From Hirundichthys speculiger (taxonomy: Eukaryota; Chordata; Actinopteri; Beloniformes; Exocoetidae), in contig JAGFBZ010000855.1 in assembly GCA_018398805.1 (NCBI GenBank), positions 2,356,001 through 2,420,000 on the forward strand: a DNA stretch of 64,000 nucleotides. The letters run 5' to 3'. The notes under the pieces were generated by a model. That model saw only the letters and a program-made list of their open reading frames with translations. It was not told where the DNA came from and did not search any database. Below are positions 50,501 through 61,860 of this stretch, piece by piece; position 1 is the stretch's first letter; the number at the start of each line of letters is the position of its first letter. A program made the position numbers and the translations under genes.

Positions 50501-53500
50501 GCTGCAGCTGGCAAAGACTGCTCCAAAGAGCCTGATGAAATCGTTGAGGATGATGCCTACCTGCTCATGAGCAAACACGGAGCGGGTGATTCCACTACTG
50601 ATTCTGACTGGGCCCAGTGGGATGGAGAGCTTCTCAAACTGGTCCCGCAGATGGAAACTGTTGACACTTTAAGGGCCATGAAGGTATGTAAGGTATTTTG
50701 TAAGAGGCTTGTTCAGCCAGCGTATGTGTGGGTGTTTTCAAGCCTTCCACTGGACTAATGTACTTTTCAGGTGGAGAACATGCTCTTGATAGTGATGCAG
50801 TCAGCTCATCTGGTAGCCCAGCGGAAAGCTTTTCAGCAGTCCATGGAGGATGTTCTTACCCTTAACCGGGAACAAACATCTAGTCAGCCTCTCATTGCAA
50901 GCGCTTTGGAAGATCTCAAGGTACTTGCATAACCACAGGCCATGTTATTGCAACTGTTGCATATGAGCGTCCTACTTTCAAATCTATTTTCATTTCAGCT
51001 GTGATAATTTTCCACTCTGTTATTAACATTACATGAGAGAGACTTTCATGTCATATATTAGAGGTATTGCCTAAAGGGAAGGTACTGCGTTTTCATAGCT
51101 GCTATGTTCAAAACCACAGAAGTTCTCAGATGATGTTGCCAGTTTTTTTTTTTTTTTTTTTTCCAAGTTTTCTTCGAATCAAAAGTTCTTTTAAGGTTTA
51201 CTATAAATTTTTCTTCAAATTCTTTTTCTCCATCTACAGAATAAGGCCTTACAGCTATGCATTAAGATTGGCACAGCCATTGACCGAGTGGAATACATGT
51301 TCACCACTGAAATTGAGGCAGAAGTGGAGGAATCTGAGTCATCCACTCTGCATCAGTACTACAGGGAGGCAATGATACAGGGCTACAATTTTGCTTTTGA
51401 GGTAAAAGCCTGCACGTGATTAAGAAGTGTGACAGCATTTGATTTTTTTAATGAAAGTTATTGCCATAACCCGGAATAAAAAATGCATTGGCTGCTTCTT
51501 TTGTTATTTACAGTACCACAAAGAGGTGGTGCGCCTGATGTCAGGGGAGTTCAGGCAGAGGATTGGGGAACGCTACATAGCCTTTGCTCGCAAATGGATG
51601 ACGTATGTCCTGACCAAATGTGAAAGTGGCAGGGGCACCAAGCCCAGGTGAGAGCTTACCTTATGTCAGCAAGCACGCTTACATTTTTAAAACGATTCAT
51701 TTGTGTTTCCTTTTGCTTCCTTTTTGTCAGATATAGTCTGTCAAGTAGCATGGTGTTCCTGAAGCTGCCTTTAATTGTGTGAGAATGTTGCTCATGATGT
51801 TTTGTGTTGAAAGCTATATTTCCAGCTTTGACCTCCATAACTTCCTTGCTGTCGGCATGTTTCTTCTTTTTCCTCTTAAAATATAAATAACCCCTGCGTG
51901 TCACTCCCACAGGTGGGCGACTCAGGGGTTTGACTTTCTTCAGGCTATTGAACCTGCCTTCATTTCAGCATTACCAGAGGATGACTTCCTGGTAATTTAT
52001 TTATTTATTCTTATTCTCTTTGTTTTCTACAGCTAACACGATGAGCATGGTTGGATTATAATCTTTCTGTTAACATACTCAATATACAATCAACATTTAT
52101 CTCCATTTATTTTTTGCAGAACCTGCAAGCTTTGATGAATGAATGTATTGGACATGTGATTGGCAAACCCCATAGCCCCGTTACTGGACTGTATATCGGT
52201 AAGATAAGGTTAAAAATTAGATGTATTGTAGATTCTGTTGCATTTGTTGGAAAATAAATGTCTATTCCTGGGGGGGCTGTTAGTTTTGGGAATTTGCTAA
52301 TTTGAAGATTTGGACAGAAAAAGGGGGGGGGGATCCCTGGATGGATGGATGGCCTGCCTTATAACTATTGGCTACGCAGGGTACTTGTCACAATGCATTG
52401 TGGTCTAGATCGAGCCTTGACTGCAGTATATCGCTATCTAGCCGAGAAGCGTGCTGCACATGCGCATTGCATAACAGAAGTTATTGAAATTAAGGGGTTT
52501 CCAAGGGGTTTCTGTGGTGACATCTTTGCATCCTGCCTGAAAGCAGCGCTATGTTTGTGCAAACAAAGATATGCAGGCACCAAAATGGCTATAAAACAGC
52601 CAGGGGCAAGGCTCAGCATTGCAGGACATCTTTTTTGGGATATAGAAGTAAACACAGCCACGAAGTCCTCGTCTTCCATTTCACAAGATTATGGTTGTAA
52701 AATCGCTGAGTTTCCATCAGTGAATAATCAGTTCAAGGTTTCCTTGTCTACATGCTGCGGTGATTTTCTTTCCAGGTCCCAGGAATTCTCCACGCCCTGT
52801 GAAGGTTCCTGCCCCTGTCCGCTGTTATAGTGACCCACCAAACCCCAATTTGTTTATCCCTAATGCTGAAGGCTTCAGGTAAGGGAAAGCAGTTCAGATT
52901 TTTACTGCAGTTATTGTGTCCTTGGTGGTTGAACCTTAGTACTCTATACTGCATGGCTTTGCTTTTTACCTACTAATAGTTTTGCTCATAAAATAAGCGT
53001 ATGTGAGTGTCTTTGTTAGTATGCTGTTTATCAGCATTTTCTTTCTCCCTTTAATTGATTCTTTTAATGTTCATGGTGTTTGGGGTGAACGTGCACATCT
53101 ATTCCTCTGCCAGTCACACATTTCTACACACATCCCACGCAAACCACCTCACCTCCCAAGGCAGTGCTCCTCAGTTTGTTTTTTCACCACACAGCTCTCG
53201 AAGTCTCCCCTGCGATCTCCGGAACCAGCTGTTCCCCAACGGCCCTCGGCCCGTCCCTCAGGGCCCAGGGGAAAACAGCCACACCAAAGCACCTGGCAGC
53301 AGCCCCAATGACGTCAGGTAGCCTTGCCCTAAGTAGAAACTCTCACAGAGACCGTTCCAGAGACTAAAAGCAAAGGCATTCCCAATTTCTTGTGACGTTT
53401 TCAAAACAGGAGGAGGAAATGCCTCATGTTAACATATGAAAGTTACTGCAGGACCCAGTGCACGTTCTCCTTTTCACTAAATTCCTTACAGCATGAGACA

Positions 53501-56500
53501 GATTGGAGACGATACATATTTAATCTCTTCATCAAATCTGTGATGTCATGCCAACTTGTAGCTTTTACAGTGAATTTCAAAAGATGGAAAGGACTAAATA
53601 CTGAGCTTGGAATTGCAGTCTAATTGAGGAATCTTTCTTATTTTTGTAGCTTTGAACTACAGCCTTCACTGACAGACTGTGGATTTCATGCTCATATTGT
53701 TCTCACTGCCCCCAACAAACACTTGTGAAAGTTGATATTCAGGCAGATAATGGATGAAGTGCTGCAAAGCTAGTTATTTCTTTGTAAAACATTTCCTGGC
53801 TTCTACCTTGGCACATCACAGATTTAGATCTAGGTCTTGTCTTTCAGTTTCTGATAAGTTTCACTGTCTGGTCTTATGATTTTTTTTCTTTTTTCGCTAT
53901 GAGGCAGTTTCCTTCTACCTGAAATATGATCTAAGAATAACTGAATCACTTGATGCCAAATCTATAGCATGGCTTTTTGCATAAAATTATTCTTAGTTTG
54001 CTGCAAGATGCTTCTAAAATCAAATTTGCATGAAACTGATGTCAGCCACACAAGACCTCAAAATATCACCAAACCTAGAGGAAGTGGAAAAAAAAAAAAC
54101 ATTAAAAAAAAAAAACCCTCTCCTTTTCTATTGGTCGAAGGAAGAGACCGATTGTTGTGCATGGTGTGAAAAAGAGCACTACCTCACTGAAAGAATGGGA
54201 TGGTTTTCTGCTTTTTAGTGCTGTTTATGTCATTCTTACTGTGATGCTGGTGATTCTCTGCTGTTTCTGACGTGTTACTGTAAAATGGAACATGTGCGCC
54301 AGAAATCTAACTTTGTGTGAAAGATGCATGCTGAGCTGTTTTCTAAAGCCATACCGTAAATAAGCTAAGTTTTTGCTTCTCACAAAATGTCTGATGATTT
54401 TGTGACTTAGATTTAACTGCCTTTATTCCTCAATTAAAAGCCAGGATTTAATTAAAAACTGTGCCTCTTAACAGTGGCTGGGGATGAGGATATCACAAAC
54501 AAATAAAAACCCTTAATATATAAATAAATGACCTTCAGGTTCACTTGGAAATGAATGAAAATTAATAACAAGTGTGCACGTTTTCCATTTTATGTTTTGA
54601 TGCATCAAAATAAGAGAATAAGAGATGAGGACAAGCTTCTTATTAAGTCCTGGCTCATATAAAAATGTGGTATCCGAAGCACTGAAATAAATAAAGGTCT
54701 TGGCCTTCATTTGAGGAAATATGGTACATTTTATAAACTCCAATCCTTTTCCTCATGTCAATCTATACTCAATATCCCATGAAAGTAAAAACCGTTTCCC
54801 TGTCCCTACTGCTGATAAACGCCACCACACCGTGTTGTAGCCTCCACCGTGAATCAGTTGAGTGATCAGGTGATCACCGAGTTCATGTTTGGCTTCACCT
54901 GTTTGAGGACCCCTTCCCACATTTTTACATAAACACAATCTAGCCTCTGACCTGTACAGGCAGCTTCTTCTGACATCAAGATGGAAGTTTTTGCTTTAAT
55001 ATGCATTGGCAGCTATGAAAATTTAAAACGGCACGCCTTTGCAAGTTATATGCATTCATTTAAATCTTTTTACAGGTGAATTCCAATTAAGGTGTGGAAA
55101 CACCTGGAAGATGGTGTAGAAAAATGGTAGGCCTTTTTTAATAAATTGGCAAAAAAAAAAAATCTCTTTGATATTGAGTGTAGATTGATGATTATTTAAA
55201 TATTGAAAAAGTTACTTTGAATGATTTCAGCACATTAAAATATGAGAAGCTGAAGTTTTTTTTTTTTTTTTTTTTGCATGATGGTGGTTAATGATTTAAA
55301 AAATCTCAAATATAAACCTTTAAGAAAAACAAAAAAAACAAAACATCTTTACAGGGGATCTAGTTTCCACGAGAATGACCGGCTGTCATCAGTTGCAGCG
55401 GAGTTGCAGTTCAAGTCCCTGAGCCGTCACTCCAGCCCCACTGAGGACAGAGAAGGTGGCTGCATTCATCATCTGCAGGGTTATTAGTTCCACCTTTCAT
55501 GTAAACCCTGCCTGCCTGACTTTTCTTGTGCAATTCATCTATTTATTCCAGAACCTTCATATCCAAAGGGTGACCCTAACAGTACCGCACGCCGAAGCTG
55601 GGAGCTCCGCACCTTCATCAGCCAAGGCATATTTTGTTAATATTTTGTTAATATCATGCAACATGAAAATCTGACTGACTTGAAGTTCTTTTCTCCCTTT
55701 TCAGACATGGCAGCACGGCAGAGCCCCATGGAGGCCGTCCGTCGCTCCATACGCAAGTTTGAGGAGAAGCGTTATGCCATGATGAAGCAGCGCAACATCA
55801 TTGGTCAAGTTTGTCACACCCCCAAGTCTTACGACAACGTCATGCATGTTGGGCTCAGAAAAGTGACTTTCAAGTGGCAGAGGGGCAACAAGATAGGTAT
55901 GTGGTGAATATTTTTGTTATGATGAGCTTTATGAGACACGTGTGCAGACAGTGATGCCACAGTTTGTGATTTCAGGTGAAGGCCAGTATGGAAAGGTGTA
56001 CACCTGCATCAACGTTGACACTGGAGAGCTAATGGCTATGAAGGAGGTATGTAGCACAGTTCAGCTTAATAGCTTTTAAAAGATCCGTTACACAATTTCT
56101 AGTTAGTAAAGGCCTTTTTTCCCTGGTCTTCACATAGATCCGCTTCCAGCCAAATGATCACAAAACCATCAAGGAGACTGCAGATGAACTGAAAATATTT
56201 GAAGGCATCAAACACCCAAACCTGGTGCGATACTTCGGAGTTGAGCTTCATCGGGTGAGGAGCTCACACATGGTTGTGTCTTCACTGTTCAGACTGCCAA
56301 TCCAAATCTGTTTTTTTTTTTTTTTTTTTTTTGTGTAAGTGATCAGTTTCGATTTCTATCCTTTCTGATATCCTAGAAATCAGATTTGGACTTACAGTCT
56401 GAACATAGACATATGCGTTTCAGACCAGGTAAGACATTGTACAAATGAAATCAGTTGGGTGTAAATTTACATGTGCTCATCTGTAGGAGGAGATGTACAT

Positions 56501-58336
56501 CTTCATGGAGTACTGTGACGAGGGCACTCTGGAGGAGGTGTCTAGACTGGGGCTTCAGGAGCATGTCATCAGGCTTTACAGTAAACAGATCACTACAGCC
56601 ATCAATGTCCTCCATGAACACGGCATTGTCCACCGCGATATCAAGGGTCAGTGTTAAGTACTCATTACTCCCTCAGACCTCAGAAAAAAGCTTGCAGAAC
56701 AGTTGTTGAGAAAGCTTTCAGCAACAAGAAATCCATCTTTGGTTTGTTTGTTTCAGGAGCCAACATTTTCCTTGACATCATCAGGCCTTATTAAGCTGGG
56801 CGACTTTGGCTGCTCAGTCAAGTTGAGGAACAACACTCACACCATGCCAGGGGAGGTAAACAGCACACTGGGAACAGCAGGTAAGAATTATTATTATTAT
56901 TTTATTATTTATTTATTTATTTTTGTCAAATTTGCATTGCCAACATTGTTTTTTTGTTTTTTGTTTTTTACCTCAGCAGAGCTGAGAGCTATACACAAAT
57001 AAATATTCTTGTCTGTGTCTACACACCATCAGTTTTTAAAGAAAAATGTTTTTATAGCAGTTTCTATTTGTCCTTTATCATTATTCAAAAAAACACTCTT
57101 TCTAGCAAACATGCATCCTTGCTATATTATGAATATTGTTATTAATAATGCAAATCTTGTTCCCAGAAAGGTTGAGAGCTTTTCTGAAATGTAGTGTAAT
57201 AAGTGCAGTGAAGACACTCTTAATGACCTCCTTTATTCTTTTGTCTGCTAAATAAAGGTTCAAACAAATTAATTACTGACTTAAACTCTGATTGCATTTT
57301 AGAAGAAGGACAAAAAATATGGAAGGGGGAGTCTGTACATTATTAGATCATTAAAATTGGTCAATTGTCCCAAAAACTTTCAGCATACATGGCACCTGAA
57401 GTCATCACAAGAGCAAAGGGGGAAGGCCATGGGCGGGCAGCAGATATATGGAGTTTGGGCTGCGTCCTAATTGAAATGGTGACTGGAAAGGTAAGAAGAT
57501 ATTGCTTGTCAGAATATACAAAACAGTAACCTCAGTGATCAGATCCATAGACGTTTCTTGCACATAAAAGCTATATATAAGCCTTTTCCTACACATGCTA
57601 TTGCTAAAGAAGTAATAGGTGGGTACATGTTTTTAGAGCAACAAAAATGGAAAAAGTAACAGAATTCAAAAATAAAATGAAAAGGAGTTTTTCCCCAAAA
57701 GCCTTAGTGTCATAGATTCAACAAGGTACTGGAAACATTCCTTAGAGAGTTTGGTCCATATTGACATGATAGCATCACCAGTTGCTGCAGATTTGTCAGC
57801 TGAACATCCATGATGCAAATCTCCCGTTCCACCACATCCCAAAGGTGTTCTATTGGATTGAGATCTGGTGACTGTGGAGACCAGTAACCTCATTGTCATG
57901 TTCGTTAAACCAATCGCTTTGTGACATGGTTCGTTATCCTGCTGGAAGTAGCAGGATAACTACAGAAGGTGACTACACTGTGGTCATAAAGGGATGGATA
58001 TGGTCAGCAACAATACTCAGGTAGACTGTGGCGTTGACACGATGCTCAATTAGTACTAATGGGCCCAAAGTGTGCCAGGAAAATATCCCCAACACCATTA
58101 CACCACCACCACCAGCCTGAACCGTTGATACAAGGCAGGATGGATCCATGCATTCATGTTGTTGACGCCAAATTCTGACCCTACCATCCGAATGTCACAG
58201 CAGAAATTGAGACTCATCAGACCAGGCAACGTTTTTCCAATCTTCTATTGTCCAATTTTGGTGAGCCTGTGTGAATTGTGGCCTCAGTTTCCTGTTCTTA
58301 GCTGACAGGAGTGGTACCTGGTGTGGTCTTCTGCTG

Positions 58337-58433
<97 letters not shown>

Positions 58434-59061
58434 CACACACACACTTTATATTTATGGAAGATCTTGCTCGCACAGTTTTAAGAGACAGACTATTACGTGT
58501 TTTTTTATAACACAATAGGATAGCTCATGTATATGTCGTAACGTTGCTTAAGCTACCGTGCTTTAGTTTTGGAGTAAACAGTATTTTGTATGCAAATTAC
58601 ATCAATTTCTGGTTAGAAATGAAGTAAAAATCAGGCTTACCGCATTTTTCTGCAAAACTAAGAACCATAAGGAAATGACTCACTTTTGTCACCTTAATCT
58701 CAACGTGCAGAGGCCCTGGCATGAGTACGAGCACAACTTTCAGATCATGTACAAAGTGGGCATGGGCCACAAACCCCCGATCCCTGAGAAGTTGAGCACA
58801 GAGGGGAAGGACTTCCTCGGTCACTGCCTGGAGAGCGAACCCAAACGTCGCTGGACAGCTAGCATGCTGCTGGACCACCCGTTTGTAAAGGTCAGATGCG
58901 CCGCATGCACTCTTAAAGCTGTCTTGTACGCAACCACAAATTGACTGTTGCTTAATCCAAACATTTAACAATTTTGATTGGTGTGTCAACTGTTGGTTCA
59001 GAAAGTCCTCACACGAACTGCTCCCTCTTGTCTCTTTCAGGTTTGCACAGATGAAGAGTGA
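38559..59061 (+). CDS. map3k4: MAP kinase kinase kinase 4 (MEKK4/MTK1), full gene, two single-base frameshifts in the sequence
   Basis: A cytoplasmic Ser/Thr kinase activated by GADD45 proteins that phosphorylates MKK4/MKK7 and MKK3/MKK6 upstream of JNK and p38. Coding exons: 38559-38590, 44308-44490, 44568-45973, 46417-46677, 47689-47841, 48025-48182, 49741-49857, 49975-50074, 50219-50302, 50414-50683, 50771-50920, 51240-51401, 51514-51647, 51913-51991, 52120-52198, 52776-52878, 53195-53317, 55355-55455, 55552-55626, 55705-55896, 55976-56046, 56138-56254, 56487-56646, 56757-56880, 57384-57490, 58711-58890, 59041-59061. All phases join. Discounting one extra base in exon 2 and one in exon 24, the total is 4740 nt (1579 aa; human 1608). 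The protein ends VCTDEE exactly as in human. The human protein's poly-alanine tract is absent. Confidence 0.95.
38591..44307 (+). other. map3k4 intron 1
   Basis: About 5.7 kb without recognised exons or RNA genes. Short open frames occur but none shows a protein family. Homopolymer runs are frequent (for example near 38631-38646, 41211-41225 and 44190-44203). Confidence 0.55.
44308..44490 (+). CDS. map3k4: map3k4 coding exon 2, with a one-base frameshift
   Basis: After the acceptor the exon reads [25 protein letters not shown] in one frame, acidic like the human counterpart. From the T-run at 44384-44388 the family-conserved text continues in the next frame as [21 protein letters not shown] (human has TSPPSTPRQMKRMSTKHQR). 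Using four of the five T residues would join them. Read literally, the first frame stops ten codons later. Three overlapping in-frame or out-of-frame AG acceptors precede the exon (44298, 44302, 44307, 44312); 44307 and 44298 keep the frame open. The alternative is initiation at the in-frame ATG 44319, which needs no frameshift but loses the acidic text. Confidence 0.75.
44568..45973 (+). CDS. map3k4: map3k4 coding exon 3, GADD45-responsive N-terminal region
   Basis: A 1406-nt exon giving residues about 72-540. It contains RTTERDHKK-like [10 protein letters not shown], then [21 protein letters not shown] and [15 protein letters not shown]. In human this region is where GADD45 proteins bind and relieve autoinhibition. 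Next come [11 protein letters not shown] and [17 protein letters not shown], and [21 protein letters not shown] strongly acidic stretch follows (about 45616-45720), then the conserved [20 protein letters not shown]. It is open throughout and ends LE in phase 0 before GTAAGG. Several long frames on the other strand and frames are shadows. Confidence 0.95.
46417..55626 (+). CDS. map3k4: map3k4 coding exons 4-19, autoinhibitory middle region
   Basis: Sixteen exons encode the large helical middle of MEKK4. The conserved blocks appear in order: [193 protein letters not shown] and [17 protein letters not shown]. In the family this part holds the enzyme inactive and includes a dimerisation region. 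Exon 4 ends CAG before GCAAGC, a GC donor. Exon 19 ends CAAG before GCATAT, perhaps a second one. Exon 17 is a serine/proline-rich linker that is alternatively spliced in mammals. Confidence 0.92.
52260..52775. other. GC-richer insert-like part of map3k4 intron 15
   Basis: The stretch 52345-52740 stands out from other introns by higher GC and by being open on both strands (161 codons on the plus strand running out of frame into exon 16; 82 codons on the minus strand starting [17 protein letters not shown]). The minus-strand frame looks like the start of a transposase-type protein, but I cannot name a family and see no terminal repeats. Most likely an old mobile-element fragment. Confidence 0.3.
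53318..55354 (+). other. map3k4 intron 17
   Basis: About 2 kb, AT-rich, with A-runs near 54089-54113 and a T-run near 55255-55275. No exon recognised. Confidence 0.55.
55705..59061 (+). CDS. map3k4: map3k4 coding exons 20-27, protein kinase domain, with a one-base frameshift in exon 24
   Basis: Encodes the C-terminal kinase domain with all key residues. These are [21 protein letters not shown] (glycine loop, about residues 1321-1326), MAMKE with the ATP-binding lysine at about 1343, HRDIKGAN with catalytic aspartate at about 1434, [10 protein letters not shown] with the magnesium-binding aspartate at about 1452, [22 protein letters not shown], and the C-lobe to VCTDEE. In exon 24 the sequence 56757-56880 reads GANIFL and then needs one base fewer in the run at 56765-56774 to reach [12 protein letters not shown]. 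Read literally it stops eight codons later, before the DFG motif. Exon 25 lies 500 nt on and exon 26 1.2 kb beyond that, after a Tc1 fragment and a long AT repeat. Confidence 0.93.
57666..58335 (-). mobile_element. Tc1-like transposase remnant in map3k4 intron 25
   Basis: On the minus strand, pieces of a Tc1-type DD34E transposase follow one another in shifting frames. They run [22 protein letters not shown] text, with WSDESQFLL holding the first strand aspartate, near 58195-58270; then the central part in 57900-58190; then [18 protein letters not shown] near 57700-57780. The copy is broken by frameshifts and a microsatellite has replaced its N-terminal end. The corresponding plus-strand text (for example CTGGTGACTGTGGAGACCAG) is the common fish repeat in reverse. 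It is inactive and orientated against map3k4. Confidence 0.75.
58340..58443. repeat. (AT)n microsatellite followed by (AC)n
   Basis: An uninterrupted run of about 44 AT units (58340-58427) passes into a short AC-rich tail (58427-58443). It abuts the Tc1 remnant and lies about 270 bp upstream of exon 26. Such runs can form cruciforms and vary in length between individuals. The tyrosine/isoleucine frames across it are artefacts of the repeat. Confidence 0.95.
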
Positions 59062-59895
59062 ATGTTGCCTCTGATTGGGCTTTTACGTTTACAAACTAAA
59101 GCACTACTGTACATGGTATTGGCAAAAGAAAACTGAACGGTGGACACTGAGAAGGAGTTATGGCTGAAAGCACATGGAGTTAAACTGAGGAACTAATTCA
59201 ATATGATTTCAGTGGACAATTGGATCTATGGAATATTGAACTGTTGTATCTTTTATGCATCCAGTGACCTGGGGGGAGGGCCGGGACTGGGCCCTGTGTA
59301 CATACTGTAAGAATAGAATTGGCTTTAATTCATGTATAAATAATATTGTAAAGTTAAAGTAACTATTGCCACATTTTTTGTTCTCCCTGAAAAGGCATTG
59401 AGGGATTTTTTTTTTTAATAAATGGGAGGGGGGGTATATCTATTAGCACTTTTAAACTGTTTACCCAAGGAGGCAGTTGAAGAGGGCTGAATTTTATTTC
59501 AGTTGCCCTTTGAGGCTGAAAATGTGTGGTAAGCCTCGGTGAAAGGAAGGAGGCGCTGGTTTACCTTTTATGAAATGAAAACCATCCAAATAAACACATA
59601 TATTTATCACTTGTATTGGCGCTTGCAGGATGACAAGGAAGGATTTTCTTTACGTACATTTCTCTGCCTTTGTTGAGTAGAAAATGCCAAGTTGGAGCAA
59701 TGTTCAAGTTTGCTGGTCACCGCTGAAGAGCTTCCCAAGTGACTGGAGAATAGCCAATGAAGAGGAGAAACGAGGCTCTCCCTCCCTGCTGCTGAACACA
59801 AGCAACCACACACACACACACACCTTCTGGTCCTCTGCTGCTCTTACAGTTTGCTATGTACAAAGAATATTAATAAACCAATCGTCTTTTTTGTA
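59062..59895 (+). other. map3k4 3' untranslated region with several poly(A) signals
   Basis: After the TGA at 59059-59061 there is no further coding sequence. AATAAA hexamers occur at 59417-59422, 59589-59594 and 59872-59877. The second is followed at a suitable distance by a T/G-rich stretch (59613-59660), so cleavage near 59610 is a good candidate; the third would give a transcript about 300 nt longer. A CA repeat lies near 59806-59822. Confidence 0.6.
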
Positions 59896-61530
59896 AAAGA
59901 ATTTGTTTTGTGTCTTTAAACTGTCCAGATTTTTCACAGTGTTTTAAAATACATTACCACCTGAGCGATCGCATCTGTTTTTTTCCAGTGTCAAATTGTC
60001 GAATTGCAGAAGTCCAGACATCCTTGAGTGGAATTGTTGTTTTAAAAACTTCCTTATTATTGTCTCATCCAAAGTCCCAGCAGAAGTTGTGAGGAAAGAT
60101 AGCAAGTCTCAAAGAAGGGACAGTTTATGCAGTCCAATTTTTCAGTGTTTTTCCCCTCTTTGAGAAGGGTGGAAAACTTTTATTAAAAAAAAAAAAAAAA
60201 AAGTCTTTTATAAACTCAGTCAGGGGTACTTTTCAGACACAATATGGCACAAAATATTTGGAGTTTGGGGAAAGAAAAACATGCTCACCTGACTGAATTA
60301 TGAGATTTGTCTCCATTATATTTTAAATCCCTGCCTTTTTGAGACTCGAGACTCATTTGTTGACACTTTTACGCATTGGTTTGTAAATATATCTACTTTT
60401 GACACCAAATATGGGGAAAAAGCCCAATCTCCACCTGAATGATATACAGACAATGCTTTAAGTTGAAGGAAACTGTTCAACCCTACTCTTCAGCCTCATC
60501 TTCCAGGACAGTCCTGGACACACTAGAAAATCCAAGTGAAGGTAAACGACATATGGGATATCTCTGCCTACCTATTATCTGTTTATTTCATCTTCTTGAC
60601 ATTTGCAAGCAAAATTATAATCTCTGAGGCTCGAAAACTTGAACTGCGGGAGTCACTAAAGGAATAAATTATTTGGTTTGCAAGATTTTCCGAAGCTCTC
60701 GGGATCTGTGATCCTATTTGCCCTTCAGTAAATGATGAAAACTGGCTCAGACAGTTCAGTGAGTTGAGGATAGTTTGACTCATGGAGTAAAAGTATTTAA
60801 AAAAAAAAAAAAAAATTTCCACACCGAACACCCAAAATATCAGCTAAAGAACTCAAGTTTCTACTGGTGCCGATCAGTGGAAATACTCAAGCAGCTCATC
60901 AGGAACTGGCAGGGCCGCAGGTGATGTAAAATTGCTGTATTAAACCTCTGGAAAACGACCACCTCCTCATGTCACACACACCTTACTAACTGAAAGGACT
61001 TGTGGTTTACCAGACAACTTGCCCCACTAAGAAGTTAAGATTTACTTTTGATAATTCAAAGTTTTTTTTTTTCCAAATTAAGTTTGAAATACATGACAAG
61101 CAATGTTTTCCTTTCTCTCTGCAGCTGGCAAAACAGTCAACCAGAATACTTATCTGCTTGTAAACATGAACTTTGTTTCTACGTTTTAAATCCGTTATCA
61201 TCAAATAAACAATGTCACTGTAATATGTCATGCGTGGTTCATCTGAGGTTGCATTTATCCTTTTTAAAACCTGGTAAAAATCAGAGTTGAAATAAGGTGC
61301 ACTTTCTATTTTTAATGACATTTTCATGATTGTTTTTTTTTTCCCCCTGTCTTTGGAGTCTAAACTAAGGATCACAGCCAAGGCAACATTATTGTAAGGC
61401 CTGAAGATTAATGCACAGCAGTGAGGACGGCACACTTGGAGCAAGTTTGGAAATTATACTGTCGCTTCTGTCTTCTCTGTTTGCCACCATCAGGTGTCTC
61501 TGGATGGACATTTTAATCAAGTTCAACTAC

Positions 61531-61860
61531 AGTGATCCCTTATTTTTTGTGGTTAATGGGGACCGGCGAATTGGAAATCCGCGAAACCAGAGCCCCCCGA
61601 GGCTAAATAATGTGTTTAAAAACCTCAAAAAAATAGCGAGGCACTGCAGCGAAACAAGACAAAGGCTCAACTGTGGTCTTTCTGTTACCTTCACAGCCTC
61701 TGGTCTCTGAACCGTAGTAAAGAACCACTGGTATTGTGCTATTTTTTGCCTCGTAATTAGCAGGTAACAAGCTAACAGCAACAAAAGAAAAAGTCTGGTT
61801 TTCTCTGCATGGAACACTCAATTTATTCTGGCACTGCAGGAACTTGTAACATCACACAGG
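61531..61860. repeat. possible dispersed repeat with ACAGTGATCCC tip
   Basis: ACAGTGATCCCTTATTTTTTG, then GGTTAATGGGGACCGGCGAATTGG and AATCCGCGAAACC. This is the style of a widespread fish repeat (ACAGTGATCCCTCGTTTATCGCGG ... AATCCGCGAA). The other end is unclear. A short similar tip occurs at 36807-36841 within the L2 region. Confidence 0.35.

Noticed and set aside
57935..57962. 11-bp perfect inverted repeat (GTTATCCTGCT ... AGCAGGATAAC)
   Set aside because: Lies within the degenerate Tc1 transposase; likely a chance change in a dead element.
58195..58518. Long frames made of alternating tyrosine and isoleucine
   Set aside because: Produced by the AT microsatellite; not coding.
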